A stretch of DNA of 64,000 nucleotides. Source: Glutamicibacter nicotianae. Its GTDB lineage: Bacteria > Actinomycetota > Actinomycetes > Actinomycetales > Micrococcaceae. Each line of letters opens with the position of its first letter. Position 1 is the stretch's first letter. The position numbers were made by a program, and so were the translations under genes. The stretch spans positions 124,001-188,000 of the forward strand of contig NZ_BJNE01000005.1 in assembly GCF_006539525.1 (NCBI RefSeq), given 5' to 3'. The notes below the pieces were generated by a model. That model saw only the letters and a list, made by a program, of their open reading frames with translations, was not told where the DNA came from and searched no databases. This document shows positions 1 through 7,914 of the stretch, one piece after another.

Positions 1-1
1 G

Positions 2-199
2 GTGCCAGATCAGCATGTGTGCATCGTGCCGGTTTCCTCGATCGTGCGCCTGCTTCCGGAAGCCATGCCTCGGCTGACGATCACCCGTCCGCAGACCTGG
101 ATCTCCGGTCCGTCGGCCACCAGTGATATCGAGCTGGAACGCGTCGAAGGCGTACACGGCCCGCGTACGCTGGACGTCCTGATGGTCCGCGGCCTCTAA
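2..199 (+). CDS. lutC: LutC-like LUD-domain protein, C-terminal fragment
   Basis: Only the last 65 residues are in the window; the gene begins upstream. The visible part carries the conserved LUD-domain ending [21 protein letters not shown], typical of LutC, the third protein of the LutABC complex that oxidises L-lactate to pyruvate with an iron-sulfur chain. That function is known for the family; the fragment alone shows family membership only. The reading frame is open to the window edge, so the first GTG in view is not taken as the start. It is followed by a strong terminator, so it is probably the last gene of its operon. Confidence 0.85.
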   Translation: MPDQHVCIVPVSSIVRLLPEAMPRLTITRPQTWISGPSATSDIELERVEGVHGPRTLDVLMVRGL

Positions 200-218
200 G
201 GCCAGCTCACCAAGCTAT

Positions 219-267
219 CGCGGCCGGTTCCCCTCCTAAACCTCCAGGGAACCGGCCGCGAGTTTTT
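219..267 (+). terminator. Rho-independent terminator after lutC
   Basis: A perfect 14-bp stem (219-232 with 247-260, CGCGGCCGGTTCCC on the left arm) with a 14-base loop is followed by AGTTTTT. The T-run is on the + strand only, so it ends the lutC transcript; the convergent IclR gene ends about 30 bases away. Confidence 0.9.
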
Positions 268-292
268 AATGCCTTCCAGCTGCCATTGCCGG

Positions 293-1087
293 TTACTGCC
301 CGGCAATGAAATCTTCCAAGCCGGCTTCAATGCGCTCACGCGCCGCGAAGACCGCCGAGGGCAGCCCAGCCTCGAACATCTGGCGGAAGCGCACCGGCGG
401 GATGGAAACGCTCAGTCCCGCGACCACCTCGCCGGCCCCGTCCCGGATGGCCACGCCCAATGCGTTGGCGCCGACTTCGGTCTCTTCCAAGTTCACGGCA
501 AAGCCCCGCCGGTTGGCCGTAATAAGCTCCTGCTCGAAACCGGCAAACCAGGACTGCGGGAAGTCGGTGCCGTTGATCCTCGATTCGAGAAGGTACAGGT
601 CCTTGACCGCTGGGAGACCCAGCTGGGCGAGCATTGCCTTCCCAGCCGAGGCGGAATGCGCCGGCATCACCTCGCCTTGCCGGTCCCCCACACGCACGGC
701 GCGCGAGCCTTGTACGGTGGCCAGGAAGCGCACTTGCGTGCCCGCGCGGACCATCAGGTTCACGGTCTCGTCCAGCTCATCGCTCAGTGCCTGCAGGTGC
801 GGATGCACGCGGCGACGCAGCTCTGCCGTCCAGCTCATTCCCGCCGGAGCCACGCCCAAGGCCGGGCCGGGAATGTATCGATGAGCGGCATCCTGGTCGG
901 CAAAACCGCGGTACACCAGCATGGCCAGCAGCCGGTGGGCCGTGGAGCGCGAGATGCCCAATTCCAGCGCCGCATCACTCAGGCGCAGGGTGCCGAAATC
1001 GCGCAGCAACTCAAGCAGGGCCAAGGCATTATCCACCGAGGCAATGGGATAGGACGGCCACTTCCGGCGGTATCTCTTGAACTGCAT
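293..1087 (-). CDS. IclR-family transcriptional regulator
   Basis: 264 residues, normal for the family. Residues about 15-75 form the N-terminal winged helix-turn-helix (SVDNALALLELL, then GISRSTAHRLLAMLVYRGF); the rest is the GAF-like IclR effector domain with HSASAGKAMLAQL and the C-terminal GVAIRDGAGEVVAGLSVS motif. IclR proteins bind aromatic or small organic acids and act at the promoter of the neighbouring catabolic gene. It is divergent from the flavin monooxygenase at 1258 with a 170-base shared control region containing a small inverted repeat, so it most likely controls that gene and the MFS transporter after it. The ligand is not visible from sequence. Confidence 0.93.
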   Translation of the reverse strand: MQFKRYRRKWPSYPIASVDNALALLELLRDFGTLRLSDAALELGISRSTAHRLLAMLVYRGFADQDAAHRYIPGPALGVAPAGMSWTAELRRRVHPHLQALSDELDETVNLMVRAGTQVRFLATVQGSRAVRVGDRQGEVMPAHSASAGKAMLAQLGLPAVKDLYLLESRINGTDFPQSWFAGFEQELITANRRGFAVNLEETEVGANALGVAIRDGAGEVVAGLSVSIPPVRFRQMFEAGLPSAVFAARERIEAGLEDFIAGQ

Positions 1088-1144
1088 GCTCCGAGCTTAC
1101 GCGCTGCATGCCGCCCGCTCCGAAGTGCGCAGCATGGCCCAGGA

Positions 1145-1159
1145 TTCTGCTCTGCAGAA
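1145..1159. promoter_or_regulatory. Candidate IclR operator between divergent genes
   Basis: Perfect 6-bp inverted repeat TTCTGC-TCT-GCAGAA placed in the middle of the 170-base gap between the IclR gene and the monooxygenase gene, with a direct repeat of CATGGCC on either side. Position and symmetry suit an operator for the neighbouring IclR protein; binding is inferred. Confidence 0.4.
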
Positions 1160-1257
1160 CAACATGGCCTGAGATCGCGGAAAAGCAATAGCCTCAAGGC
1201 AATCCTTTTACCTTTCCACAGCGGCATCACGACGCTGTCAACCTGCAAAGGCCGAAC

Positions 1258-3171
1258 ATGCAGTACTACCTCAATGGCTTCCGCACCGGAAGCCCCGATA
1301 TCCAGCCAGCGCAGCGCGAGCACGACCCGGAGGTACTCCCCACTCAGGTTGATGTGCTCATCGCCGGAACCGGTCCGGCCGGGGCCATCTTGACTGCGCA
1401 GCTCGCCGAGTTCGGCGATCTGCACACCCTGGTCATCGAGAAGAATGGCGAACCGCTCCTGATGGGCCACGCCGATGGCGTCGCCTGCCGCACGGTGGAA
1501 ATGTTCAACGCCTTCGGCCTGGCAGACCGCCTGCTGCGCGAAGGCTACAGCGTGAACGAGACCGTCTTCTGGGGCCCTGATGCCAAAGACCGTTCGCAGA
1601 TCACGCGCAATAGCCGGGTCAAGGACGTTGCCGAAGGCCTGAGCGAATACCCGCACCTGATCGTGAACCAGGCCCGCCTCCAGGATTTCCTCTTCGACAA
1701 GGCCTCCAAGAGCCCAAGCCGTACAGCTCCCTACTATGGAGTAGAGCTGATCTCCGTGGAAAACACCAATGACGGGGACTATCCTGTGGCGGCCACCGTC
1801 CGGCGCAACGGCGAAGAGCAGCAGATCCAGGCCAAGTACGTGGTGGGCACCGATGGTGCCCGGTCCGCTGTGCGCCGGTCCCTGGGCATCAAGCTCGAAG
1901 GCGATGCCCGCAACCATGCGTGGGGCGTCATGGATATTCTGGCCACCACCGACTTCCCGGACATCCGCTTCAAGGCAGCCATCCAGTCCGCCGATGGCGG
2001 CAACATCCTGTTGATCCCACGCGAGGGCGGATACATGGTCCGCATGTACGTGGACATGGGAGACCTGGACCCAGAAGACCGCGAGGCGCGCAGCCGCTTC
2101 ACCTCGGACCAGCTGATTGCCACCGCGCAGCGGATCATCCACCCCTACTCGCTGGACGTGAAGGAAATCGCATGGTGGTCAGTCTATGAAGTCGGCCAGC
2201 GCGTGGCCGCCCGTTTCGATGATCTGGATGCCAATGCGGCCCCTGATGCGTCACCGCGCATTTTCATCGCCGGGGATGCCTGCCACACCCACTCGGCCAA
2301 GGCCGGCCAGGGCATGAATGTTTCCATGCAGGACACTTTCAATCTCGGCTGGAAACTGGCAGCCGTGCTGCAGGGCCGCGCCCACAGCTCGCTGCTGCGC
2401 ACCTACTCCGAAGAACGCCAGGCCATCGCCCGGGAACTGATCGATTTCGACACCCGCTGGTCCAAGACCATGTCGACCGCGCCCAAGGATCCCGGCAAGC
2501 CCGAAGCAGGCGGGCTGGATCCAAACCAGGTCCAGGAGCAATTCCAGCGCGGTGGCCAGTTCACCGCGGGCTTCGGCACCCGCTACACGCCCTCCCTGCT
2601 CACTGGCGGCACCGAGCACCAGCATCTGGCTGCTGGCTTCCCCGTCGGCGAGCGCTTCCACTCTTCGGATGTCACGCGCATTGCCGATGCGCAGCGCATC
2701 GGTTTGGGCCACACCGCCCAGGCAGATGGACGGTGGCGCCTGTACGCATTCGCGGACCGCGATGCCCAAGGTGCTTCGCCGAAGTATGATGCCTTGATCC
2801 AGTTCCTGGTCGAGGATCCGGACTCGCCGCTGCGGCGCTTCACGCCTGCAGGTGCTGATGTCGACGCGGTGTTCGACTTGCGCGGCGTGCACCAGGGTTC
2901 GCACACGGAGACCACCGTTGCGGATCTGCCGGCGCTGCTGGTTCCGGCCAAGGGCAAGTACGGCCTGCGCGACTATGAAAAGGCCTTTGCCTCGAAACTG
3001 GTTGATGGCGGGGAGGAAATCTACGAGGTTCGCGGCATCGACCGCGTTGCGGGGGCGCTGGTGGTCGTTCGCCCGGACCAGTACGTGTCCATGGTGCTCC
3101 CATTGGATGGCACCTCGGCTCTGACGGAGTTCTTCGCCCGATTCATGGCCGGAACCGTGGTGACTGCCTGA
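1258..3171 (+). CDS. FAD-dependent aromatic monooxygenase, 3-hydroxybenzoate 4-monooxygenase/phenol hydroxylase type
   Basis: 637 residues, the length of MobA-type 3-hydroxybenzoate 4-monooxygenases and phenol 2-monooxygenases. The Rossmann FAD motif is GTGPAG at residues 37-42; the second FAD-binding motif GDACHTHSAKAGQGMN starts at residue 339; the C-terminal third (from about 440) matches the thioredoxin-like domain of the phenol hydroxylase branch. These enzymes use NAD(P)H and oxygen to add a hydroxyl group to a phenolic ring. An AAAGG site lies 9 bases before the ATG. A 3-hydroxybenzoate substrate giving protocatechuate is the best guess from overall resemblance, but phenol-type substrates are not excluded. 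Likely co-transcribed with the MFS gene and regulated by the divergent IclR protein. Confidence 0.85.
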   Translation: MQYYLNGFRTGSPDIQPAQREHDPEVLPTQVDVLIAGTGPAGAILTAQLAEFGDLHTLVIEKNGEPLLMGHADGVACRTVEMFNAFGLADRLLREGYSVNETVFWGPDAKDRSQITRNSRVKDVAEGLSEYPHLIVNQARLQDFLFDKASKSPSRTAPYYGVELISVENTNDGDYPVAATVRRNGEEQQIQAKYVVGTDGARSAVRRSLGIKLEGDARNHAWGVMDILATTDFPDIRFKAAIQSADGGNILLIPREGGYMVRMYVDMGDLDPEDREARSRFTSDQLIATAQRIIHPYSLDVKEIAWWSVYEVGQRVAARFDDLDANAAPDASPRIFIAGDACHTHSAKAGQGMNVSMQDTFNLGWKLAAVLQGRAHSSLLRTYSEERQAIARELIDFDTRWSKTMSTAPKDPGKPEAGGLDPNQVQEQFQRGGQFTAGFGTRYTPSLLTGGTEHQHLAAGFPVGERFHSSDVTRIADAQRIGLGHTAQADGRWRLYAFADRDAQGASPKYDALIQFLVEDPDSPLRRFTPAGADVDAVFDLRGVHQGSHTETTVADLPALLVPAKGKYGLRDYEKAFASKLVDGGEEIYEVRGIDRVAGALVVVRPDQYVSMVLPLDGTSALTEFFARFMAGTVVTA

Positions 3172-3188
3172 CTTGCAGCTCGTCTTGT

Positions 3189-3226
3189 GCCCTGCACCAC
3201 TGTCATGAATGGCAGTTGTGCAGGGC
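3189..3226. repeat. Long near-perfect palindrome between monooxygenase and MFS genes
   Basis: Arms GCCCTGCAC (3189-3197) and GTGCAGGGC (3218-3226) are perfect and the interior continues as ACTGTCAT/ATGGCAGT with one wobble pair, leaving almost no loop. No T-run follows, so it is not a classic terminator. It could be an operator, an attenuating hairpin or an mRNA processing site that separates expression of the enzyme from that of the transporter. Confidence 0.5.
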
Positions 3227-3279
3227 GCACTCTGCTTACATGGGTAGGTAAGCAGAAGAAATAGAAGCGAAAGGCCGGA

Positions 3280-4452
3280 ATGCGGCAAGATCAGGACCTC
3301 CAGTCTCGGGCACATGGCGTTCCCGATTCTGCTTTGCGCTTCATAGGCTTCCTCTCCTTCTTCGACCGCTATGGCACCCCGCCGATGCTGGTCGCTTTGT
3401 CGGTCGGCACCTCGCTCAGCTTCGCGCAAACGGTCCAACTGGTAGCGTCCTATGCCTTGTTCTATGCCATTGGCCAGCCGATCTGGGGCATGCTCAGTGA
3501 CCGCTTCGGGCGCTTGGCGGTGTTGCGTGCTGCGCTCATCGGAGCCGCGCTGGCCGCAATCGCAAGCATCCTGTTCACCAACTACCTGCCGCTGCTCATT
3601 GCCCGCTCCATCTCCGGACTCATGTTCGGAGCGCTGTACCCGACCCTTTTGACGCTGTTGGGCGATACCCGCACCGGTGTAGAACGCGCCCGGGGCCTTT
3701 CCGATCTGCAGGTCTATTCCTCGCTGGGCACGACCTTGGCGACGTTGGCTTCGGGAGCATTGGCGTCCTATGCCAATTGGCGGCTGGTGTTCTTCTTGCC
3801 TGCACTCGGTTGCATTGCTGCCCTGTATTCCCTGCGGAAGTCCGCGGAGCCGGAGCGTTCCCGGTCCGGGTTCAATTTCCGTGCCGCGTTGCGTCCAATG
3901 AATTTGGCCCTCTACGGCATCGTCTTCCTCGAAGGCGGCCTGCTGATGGGCTTGCTGACCTATATCGTCCCGGCCTTGCAGGAATCAGGTGTCTCCATCG
4001 GCCTGGCCGGAGCGCTGGGCTGCGCTTTCGCTGTGGGAGTCATCTTGGGCGCGCGCTTGATGCGCCGATTGGTGGCACGTTTCAGCCGAACGTGGCTTAT
4101 CGGCGCTGGCGGACTGGTGCTTTGCGCGGCGTTCCTCCCCTCAGCATTCGCACCATACCCTGCCTCGTACACCGTCACGGCATTCCTGCTGGGCGCCACG
4201 AATGCCATCATGCACTCGTCCATGCAGGGCTGGGCAACCGATATCTCGCCAGACGCGAGGGCCACCACCGTTTCGCTCTTCGTCTTTGCCCTGTTTGCCG
4301 GAGCTTCTGCGGCGACCTACCTCACCGCGGATCTGGCGCAGCATGGCGGCTACGGCCAGATCTTCGGCTTCGGGTTGGCATCCAGCCTGCTGCTCGTGGC
4401 GTTGGCGACCGGCACCCATGCGCTCTGGCGCCGAAAGCATCCTGCAAGCTAG
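3280..4452 (+). CDS. MFS transporter
   Basis: 390 residues with about 12 hydrophobic segments. The cytoplasmic loop between helices 2 and 3 carries the MFS signature GMLSDRFGRLAVLR (residues about 70-83), and residues 190-200 form the charged central loop. The length and lack of large loops suit a proton-driven importer or exporter of a small solute. It follows the aromatic monooxygenase by 108 bases on the same strand and probably carries the substrate of that enzyme, but the substrate cannot be read from the sequence; a drug-efflux role is the main alternative. Confidence 0.85.
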   Translation: MRQDQDLQSRAHGVPDSALRFIGFLSFFDRYGTPPMLVALSVGTSLSFAQTVQLVASYALFYAIGQPIWGMLSDRFGRLAVLRAALIGAALAAIASILFTNYLPLLIARSISGLMFGALYPTLLTLLGDTRTGVERARGLSDLQVYSSLGTTLATLASGALASYANWRLVFFLPALGCIAALYSLRKSAEPERSRSGFNFRAALRPMNLALYGIVFLEGGLLMGLLTYIVPALQESGVSIGLAGALGCAFAVGVILGARLMRRLVARFSRTWLIGAGGLVLCAAFLPSAFAPYPASYTVTAFLLGATNAIMHSSMQGWATDISPDARATTVSLFVFALFAGASAATYLTADLAQHGGYGQIFGFGLASSLLLVALATGTHALWRRKHPAS

Positions 4453-4577
4453 GCATCCTGGCAGGTTCGAGCCTTCATTTCGTTGCGGAAAGTTCCTATT
4501 GCTCAGGCGCTTTGGCCATCTGCATGAGAGAATCTTGAACTAGGCGCATGAGCTTCACGAACGGAAAGCAGGTTGTC

Positions 4578-5021
4578 ATGACCAGTCCAAGCGAAGAACC
4601 GAGAAACCCTTATTCTTCGGGACAGCAGGGGCAGAACCAGCAGTACCAGCAACCTGGCTACTACGAGCTCAATGGGGTGCCTCAGCAGCCGTACTACAAC
4701 CAGCAGGCTCACGGCCAGCCGGGCCCATATCCCCCGGGCAACTTCGGCTATCCTCCTGCAGCCCATTTCGAAGGCGCCCAGTTGGCGCAGACTTCGATGA
4801 TTCTTGGCATCTTGTCCCTTTTCGTTGCAGGCGTGATTCTTGGGCCGATTGCTATTTCCAAAGCCAACAAAGCCGAGAGGGAATTCAACACGGCAGCCAC
4901 GGTCGGCAAGGTGACCGGCTGGATCGGCACCATTTTCGGCATCCTTTGGGTTGCGTATTTCGCTTTCATGTTCCTCGGCTTGCTCGCCTTTTCCATGGAA
5001 CCTTCATTCAGCGAGTTCTAG
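4578..5021 (+). CDS. DUF4190-domain membrane protein
   Basis: 147 residues. An N-terminal 75-residue tail rich in Gln, Pro, Tyr and Gly (repeated QQPYYNQQ-like units) is followed by two membrane segments (about 80-100 and 120-145) joined by GPIAISKANKAER, the DUF4190 pattern. This family is common in actinobacteria, with the low-complexity tail in the cytoplasm; its function is not known. An upstream in-frame ATG at 4548 exists, but the ATG at 4578 has the better-spaced purine-rich site. A strong terminator follows. Confidence 0.8.
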   Translation: MTSPSEEPRNPYSSGQQGQNQQYQQPGYYELNGVPQQPYYNQQAHGQPGPYPPGNFGYPPAAHFEGAQLAQTSMILGILSLFVAGVILGPIAISKANKAEREFNTAATVGKVTGWIGTIFGILWVAYFAFMFLGLLAFSMEPSFSEF

Positions 5022-5048
5022 GCACCTCGCAATTACGCTCTTAACGGC

Positions 5049-5082
5049 AAAGCCCCGTCTCACTTTCGTGAGCCGGGGCTTT
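5049..5082. terminator. Bidirectional terminator between DUF4190 gene and yceI
   Basis: AAAGCCCC (5049-5056) pairs with GGGGCTTT (5075-5082), with an inner CTCAC/GTGAG stem. The symmetric A- and T-flanks suit termination of both convergent genes. Confidence 0.85.
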
Positions 5083-5132
5083 CCGGTATCGGCCCTTACG
5101 CCGTCATCCCCATGACGGCTTTCGGGAAACTA

Positions 5133-5681
5133 TTACTCTGCGGTTGGCAGTACGAACGAAGCGTCGATTTCGATCTTGACCTTGTCGCTGACCAGAACGC
5201 CACCGGCTTCCAGTGCTGCGTTCCAGGTGATGCCGAATTCCTTGCGGGAAATGGTGGTCGATGCGAAGAAGCCAACGCGGGTTGCACCGAAGGCGTCAAC
5301 AGCTTCGCCGCCGAGCTCAGCTTCGAATTCAACTTCCTTGCTCACGCCGCGGATGGTCAGGTCGCCAACGAGAACAAACTCTCCGGTGTCGCCCTTGACT
5401 GCGGTGGACTTGAAGGTCATGGTTGGGAACTGCTCAGCGTTGAAGAAGTCCTCGCCCTTCAGGTGAGCATCGCGGTTGGCATCCTTGGTGTTGACCGATG
5501 CGATCTGGACGGTTGCCTCAACCGAAGAGTCGGCCAGGGTCTCGCCGGTGGTCAGGGTTGCATCGAACTCGGTGAAGCTGCCGCGCACCTTGGAGATGCC
5601 TGCGTGGCGAACCGAGAAGCCGATCTCGGAGTGCGATGCGTCGAGGTTCCAGGTTCCGGTGGTCAGTGCAGTTGCAGTCAT
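5133..5681 (-). CDS. YceI-family lipocalin-like protein
   Basis: 182 residues, the usual YceI length. Shows the family pattern: TTGTWNLDASHSEIGFSVRH near the N-terminus, the central FDATLTTG strand, and the C-terminal FGITWNAALEAGGVLVSDKVKI motif. YceI proteins are beta-barrels that bind isoprenoid-type lipids; this one has no signal peptide, so a cytoplasmic place is expected, as for most actinobacterial members. The start at 5681 is chosen because AAAGGA sits 8 bases upstream; the ORF could open at 5708 but that start lacks a site. The promoter region carries two TTGA-N4-TCAA palindromes that suggest repression. Confidence 0.93.
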   Translation of the reverse strand: MTATALTTGTWNLDASHSEIGFSVRHAGISKVRGSFTEFDATLTTGETLADSSVEATVQIASVNTKDANRDAHLKGEDFFNAEQFPTMTFKSTAVKGDTGEFVLVGDLTIRGVSKEVEFEAELGGEAVDAFGATRVGFFASTTISRKEFGITWNAALEAGGVLVSDKVKIEIDASFVLPTAE

Positions 5682-5712
5682 GTCTACATCCTTTCGTCGG
5701 GCCGCCAAGTAG

Positions 5713-5724
5713 TTGACGCCTCAA
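5713..5724. promoter_or_regulatory. TTGA-N4-TCAA palindrome, yceI leader
   Basis: TTGACGCCTCAA, a 4-bp inverted repeat with 4-base centre, in the untranslated leader of yceI just after the predicted transcription start. A second copy overlaps the -35 element at 5760-5771. Such paired short palindromes are typical MarR- or TetR-type operators. Confidence 0.5.
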
Positions 5725-5741
5725 TTTGTTTTGCTGATACC

Positions 5742-5771
5742 AGTATGACACTAATGAAGTTGAAGCGTCAA
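5742..5771 (-). promoter_or_regulatory. yceI promoter overlapped by second TTGA-N4-TCAA site
   Basis: On the minus strand TTGACG (5771-5766) and CATACT (5747-5742) are spaced 18 bases, a good sigma-A promoter for yceI. The -35 hexamer lies inside TTGAAGCGTCAA (5760-5771), which repeats the symmetry of the leader site, so a bound repressor would block RNA polymerase. Confidence 0.55.
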
Positions 5772-5903
5772 CCACTTTTTGCAAGAAAAGTTCAAACCGG
5801 ATCGTCGCAAGGTTCATTTTTCGAATCTGACTAGGAAAGTTTCCGATGAAATTATTTTTCAATCACCCCTTTACTCCTGCACGTTGATGGCTAGACTGAG
5901 GCC

Positions 5904-6062
5904 ATGAACGCAAATAACCCAGACCCCAATCATGTCCAAGAGGAAGCCGAGCTATCTGCAGAGCTAGAGGAAATTTGGCAGGAAGAATCCATCACTACCG
6001 CTGCCAGCACCGAAATCGCCGATGAAGTCGACGGCGAGCTCGGCACCCGTGATCAGCCGTAG
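5904..6062 (+). CDS. Small acidic protein of unknown function
   Basis: 52 residues beginning MNANNPDPNHVQEEAEL, with about 14 Asp/Glu and almost no Lys/Arg, so strongly acidic and probably unstructured or helical. No known family is recognised. Support for coding: a CTGAGG site 5 bases before the ATG, G/C-biased third positions, and a strong bidirectional terminator 85 bases after the stop. The gene stands alone between yceI and the compatible-solute importer. It could be a species-group-specific regulator or binding protein; function unknown. Confidence 0.55.
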   Translation: MNANNPDPNHVQEEAELSAELEEIWQEESITTAASTEIADEVDGELGTRDQP

Positions 6063-6146
6063 GCAGAGGGCATCCACCTATCTCCATCCTGCAAGCAAAA
6101 CCATCGGAGCGGAACCAATCCCCAGTGAATCCTCGGCAACATTAAA

Positions 6147-6188
6147 CTGGATCCCCGGCATCGAGATGCCGGGGATCCAGTATTTATT
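6147..6188. terminator. Bidirectional terminator, end of opuC operon and small acidic gene
   Basis: Perfect 15-bp stem (6147-6161 with 6166-6180) around a CGAG loop, followed by TATTTATT on the + strand and TTTAAT on the minus strand. Confidence 0.85.
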
Positions 6189-6211
6189 GCCTGCAATTTG
6201 CGTTGCCGGGA

Positions 6212-7189
6212 TCAGGGTTCGGAGACCAGGCCCTCTCCAACCATCCATTCGAAGGCAACATCGGCTGGTTCACGTCCAACGACATCGACCTGGTAATTCA
6301 GCTCCATCAAGACCTGATCGGTCAGCAATGGAGCGATCTGGTCCATGATCTGCTGGATCTCCGGGTGCTCGTCAAGGAATTCTCCGTTGAAAGCCGGGGC
6401 AGCGTTGTAGCTCGGGAAATACTTCCGGTCATCTTCTAGGACGGTCAGGTTCAACGCCTTGATGCGTCCGTCAGTGGTGAAGACTTCGCCGAAGTTGCAC
6501 GCGCCATTAGCGGTCGCCTGGTAGATGGCACCAACATCGTACAAACCGATATTGTCCTCGCTCACCTCAGAGCCTCGGTCGATGCCGTAATGCTCCAGCA
6601 TCGGTGTCAGACCGTCGCGGCGGGAGTTGAATTCCGGGTCGACGCAGAACGTCAGTTCGTCGGGATCCAGCTTCTGCAGCTCGGAAAGCTTGGTAATCCC
6701 CAGCCGCTTGGTCGTTTCCTCGTTCATCGCCAACGCATAGGTGTTATTCAACGGAGCCGGGTTCCCCCAGACGATTCCGTTGGCAACATCCTCATCATGC
6801 ACCGCCTGCCACTGCTCCTCCTCGCCCACGACAGGCTTCTCATGGCCCAAGTACGTCAGCCAGGCGGTACCGGTGTACTCCCAGAGCACGCTCGCGTCGC
6901 CGGAAAGCAGCAGCTGGCGCGCCGGCTGGGACCCGGGAACATTGGTCAGGTCGGTGACATCATACCCAGCGGCTTCGAGTGCGATCACGGTGATCTTGCC
7001 CAGCAGCAGCTGCTCGGTAAACGCCTTGGATGTCACGGTCACGGACGTGCTTGCAGCATTGTCGACCAGCGGCTTGATCTCGGCCGGGCCGGCTGGGGGC
7101 ACAGTGCCGGTCGAGGGGCTCAGCCCGCAGCCGGTCAGTCCGATCAGCGCGGCCATGGACAGGACAGCGAATTTCAGTTTGCGGTTCAC
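6212..7189 (-). CDS. opuCC: Glycine betaine/choline-type ABC substrate-binding lipoprotein
   Basis: 325 residues. Signal peptide with lipobox LTGC (Cys21), then an OpuAC/OsmX-type binding domain with VTSKAFTEQLLLGKI, VPGSQPARQLLLSGDASVLWEYTGTAW and the C-terminal APAFNGEFLDEHPEI region. It should capture quaternary ammonium osmolytes such as glycine betaine, carnitine or choline outside the membrane and deliver them to the two permeases encoded upstream. Last gene of the four-gene operon; its start overlaps the preceding permease stop by 4 bases. The exact ligand cannot be fixed from sequence. Gene symbol follows the OpuC naming by position and similarity. Confidence 0.88.
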   Translation of the reverse strand: MNRKLKFAVLSMAALIGLTGCGLSPSTGTVPPAGPAEIKPLVDNAASTSVTVTSKAFTEQLLLGKITVIALEAAGYDVTDLTNVPGSQPARQLLLSGDASVLWEYTGTAWLTYLGHEKPVVGEEEQWQAVHDEDVANGIVWGNPAPLNNTYALAMNEETTKRLGITKLSELQKLDPDELTFCVDPEFNSRRDGLTPMLEHYGIDRGSEVSEDNIGLYDVGAIYQATANGACNFGEVFTTDGRIKALNLTVLEDDRKYFPSYNAAPAFNGEFLDEHPEIQQIMDQIAPLLTDQVLMELNYQVDVVGREPADVAFEWMVGEGLVSEP

Positions 7190-7914
7190 GAAAGTCCTCT
7201 CGGTCGGGCCACCTGTTCGACGACGCGGCCAAGCCAGTCAACCGTCAAGGCCAGCAAAGCCACGAGCAGCGAACCGGCGATCAGCACCACATTCAGATTC
7301 AGGTTCACACCCGTGGTGATCAGGATGCCCAGCCCGCCGCCGTTGATGAAGGTGGCCAGCGTCGCGGTGCCGACCAGCAGCACCAGTGCGGTGCGGATGC
7401 CCGAAAGCATCACCGGGACGGCCAACGGCAGTTCAACCTTGAACAGCACCGCCATCTGGCTCATGCCGATTCCCCGTCCGGCTTCCACCAGGCGCGCATC
7501 AACTTGCTGCAGGCCGACAATGGTGTTGGAGAGCACCGGGAGGATCGCGTAGATCACCAGCGAGATGATTGCGGTTTTCGGGCCGAATCCCAGCCAGAAC
7601 GCCAAGAGCACGATAACGCCGATGGCGGGTGCCGCCTGGCCGAAATTGGCTATGGCGCGTACCGCCGGGGCGGCCTTGCGCAGTCCCGGGCGGGTCAGCA
7701 GCACGCCCAGCGGGATGGCGATCAGCAGGACGATGACCGCCGCGATGACCGTGATCTTCAGGTGGTCGAGGGTATAGCCCCAAATTGTTGCCGGATCCAG
7801 CGTTTGCCGTTCGGTCTCGGTCAGATCGGCTGTCACCAGCCAACCCACCAGGATGGCAAAAGCAGCTGCGATTCCGGCGATTTGCCAAATCAAGCTGCGG
7901 GTTTCGGATCTCAT
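7186..7914 (-). CDS. opuCD: Compatible-solute ABC transporter permease (second)
   Basis: 242 residues, five to six membrane segments, with the binding-protein-dependent permease EAA loop at about residues 145-175 (EAGRGIGMSQMAVLFKVELP). Slightly longer than the other permease, with an N-terminal membrane anchor. Forms the membrane channel with the partner at 9166-9807. It overlaps both neighbours by 4 bases (ATPase stop and binding-protein start), which indicates translational coupling in one operon. Confidence 0.9.
   Translation of the reverse strand: MRSETRSLIWQIAGIAAAFAILVGWLVTADLTETERQTLDPATIWGYTLDHLKITVIAAVIVLLIAIPLGVLLTRPGLRKAAPAVRAIANFGQAAPAIGVIVLLAFWLGFGPKTAIISLVIYAILPVLSNTIVGLQQVDARLVEAGRGIGMSQMAVLFKVELPLAVPVMLSGIRTALVLLVGTATLATFINGGGLGILITTGVNLNLNVVLIAGSLLVALLALTVDWLGRVVEQVARPRGLS

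Noticed and set aside
979-2142. 387-residue minus-strand frame across the IclR-monooxygenase region
   Set aside because: Overlaps two well-supported genes and their shared promoter, no family features.
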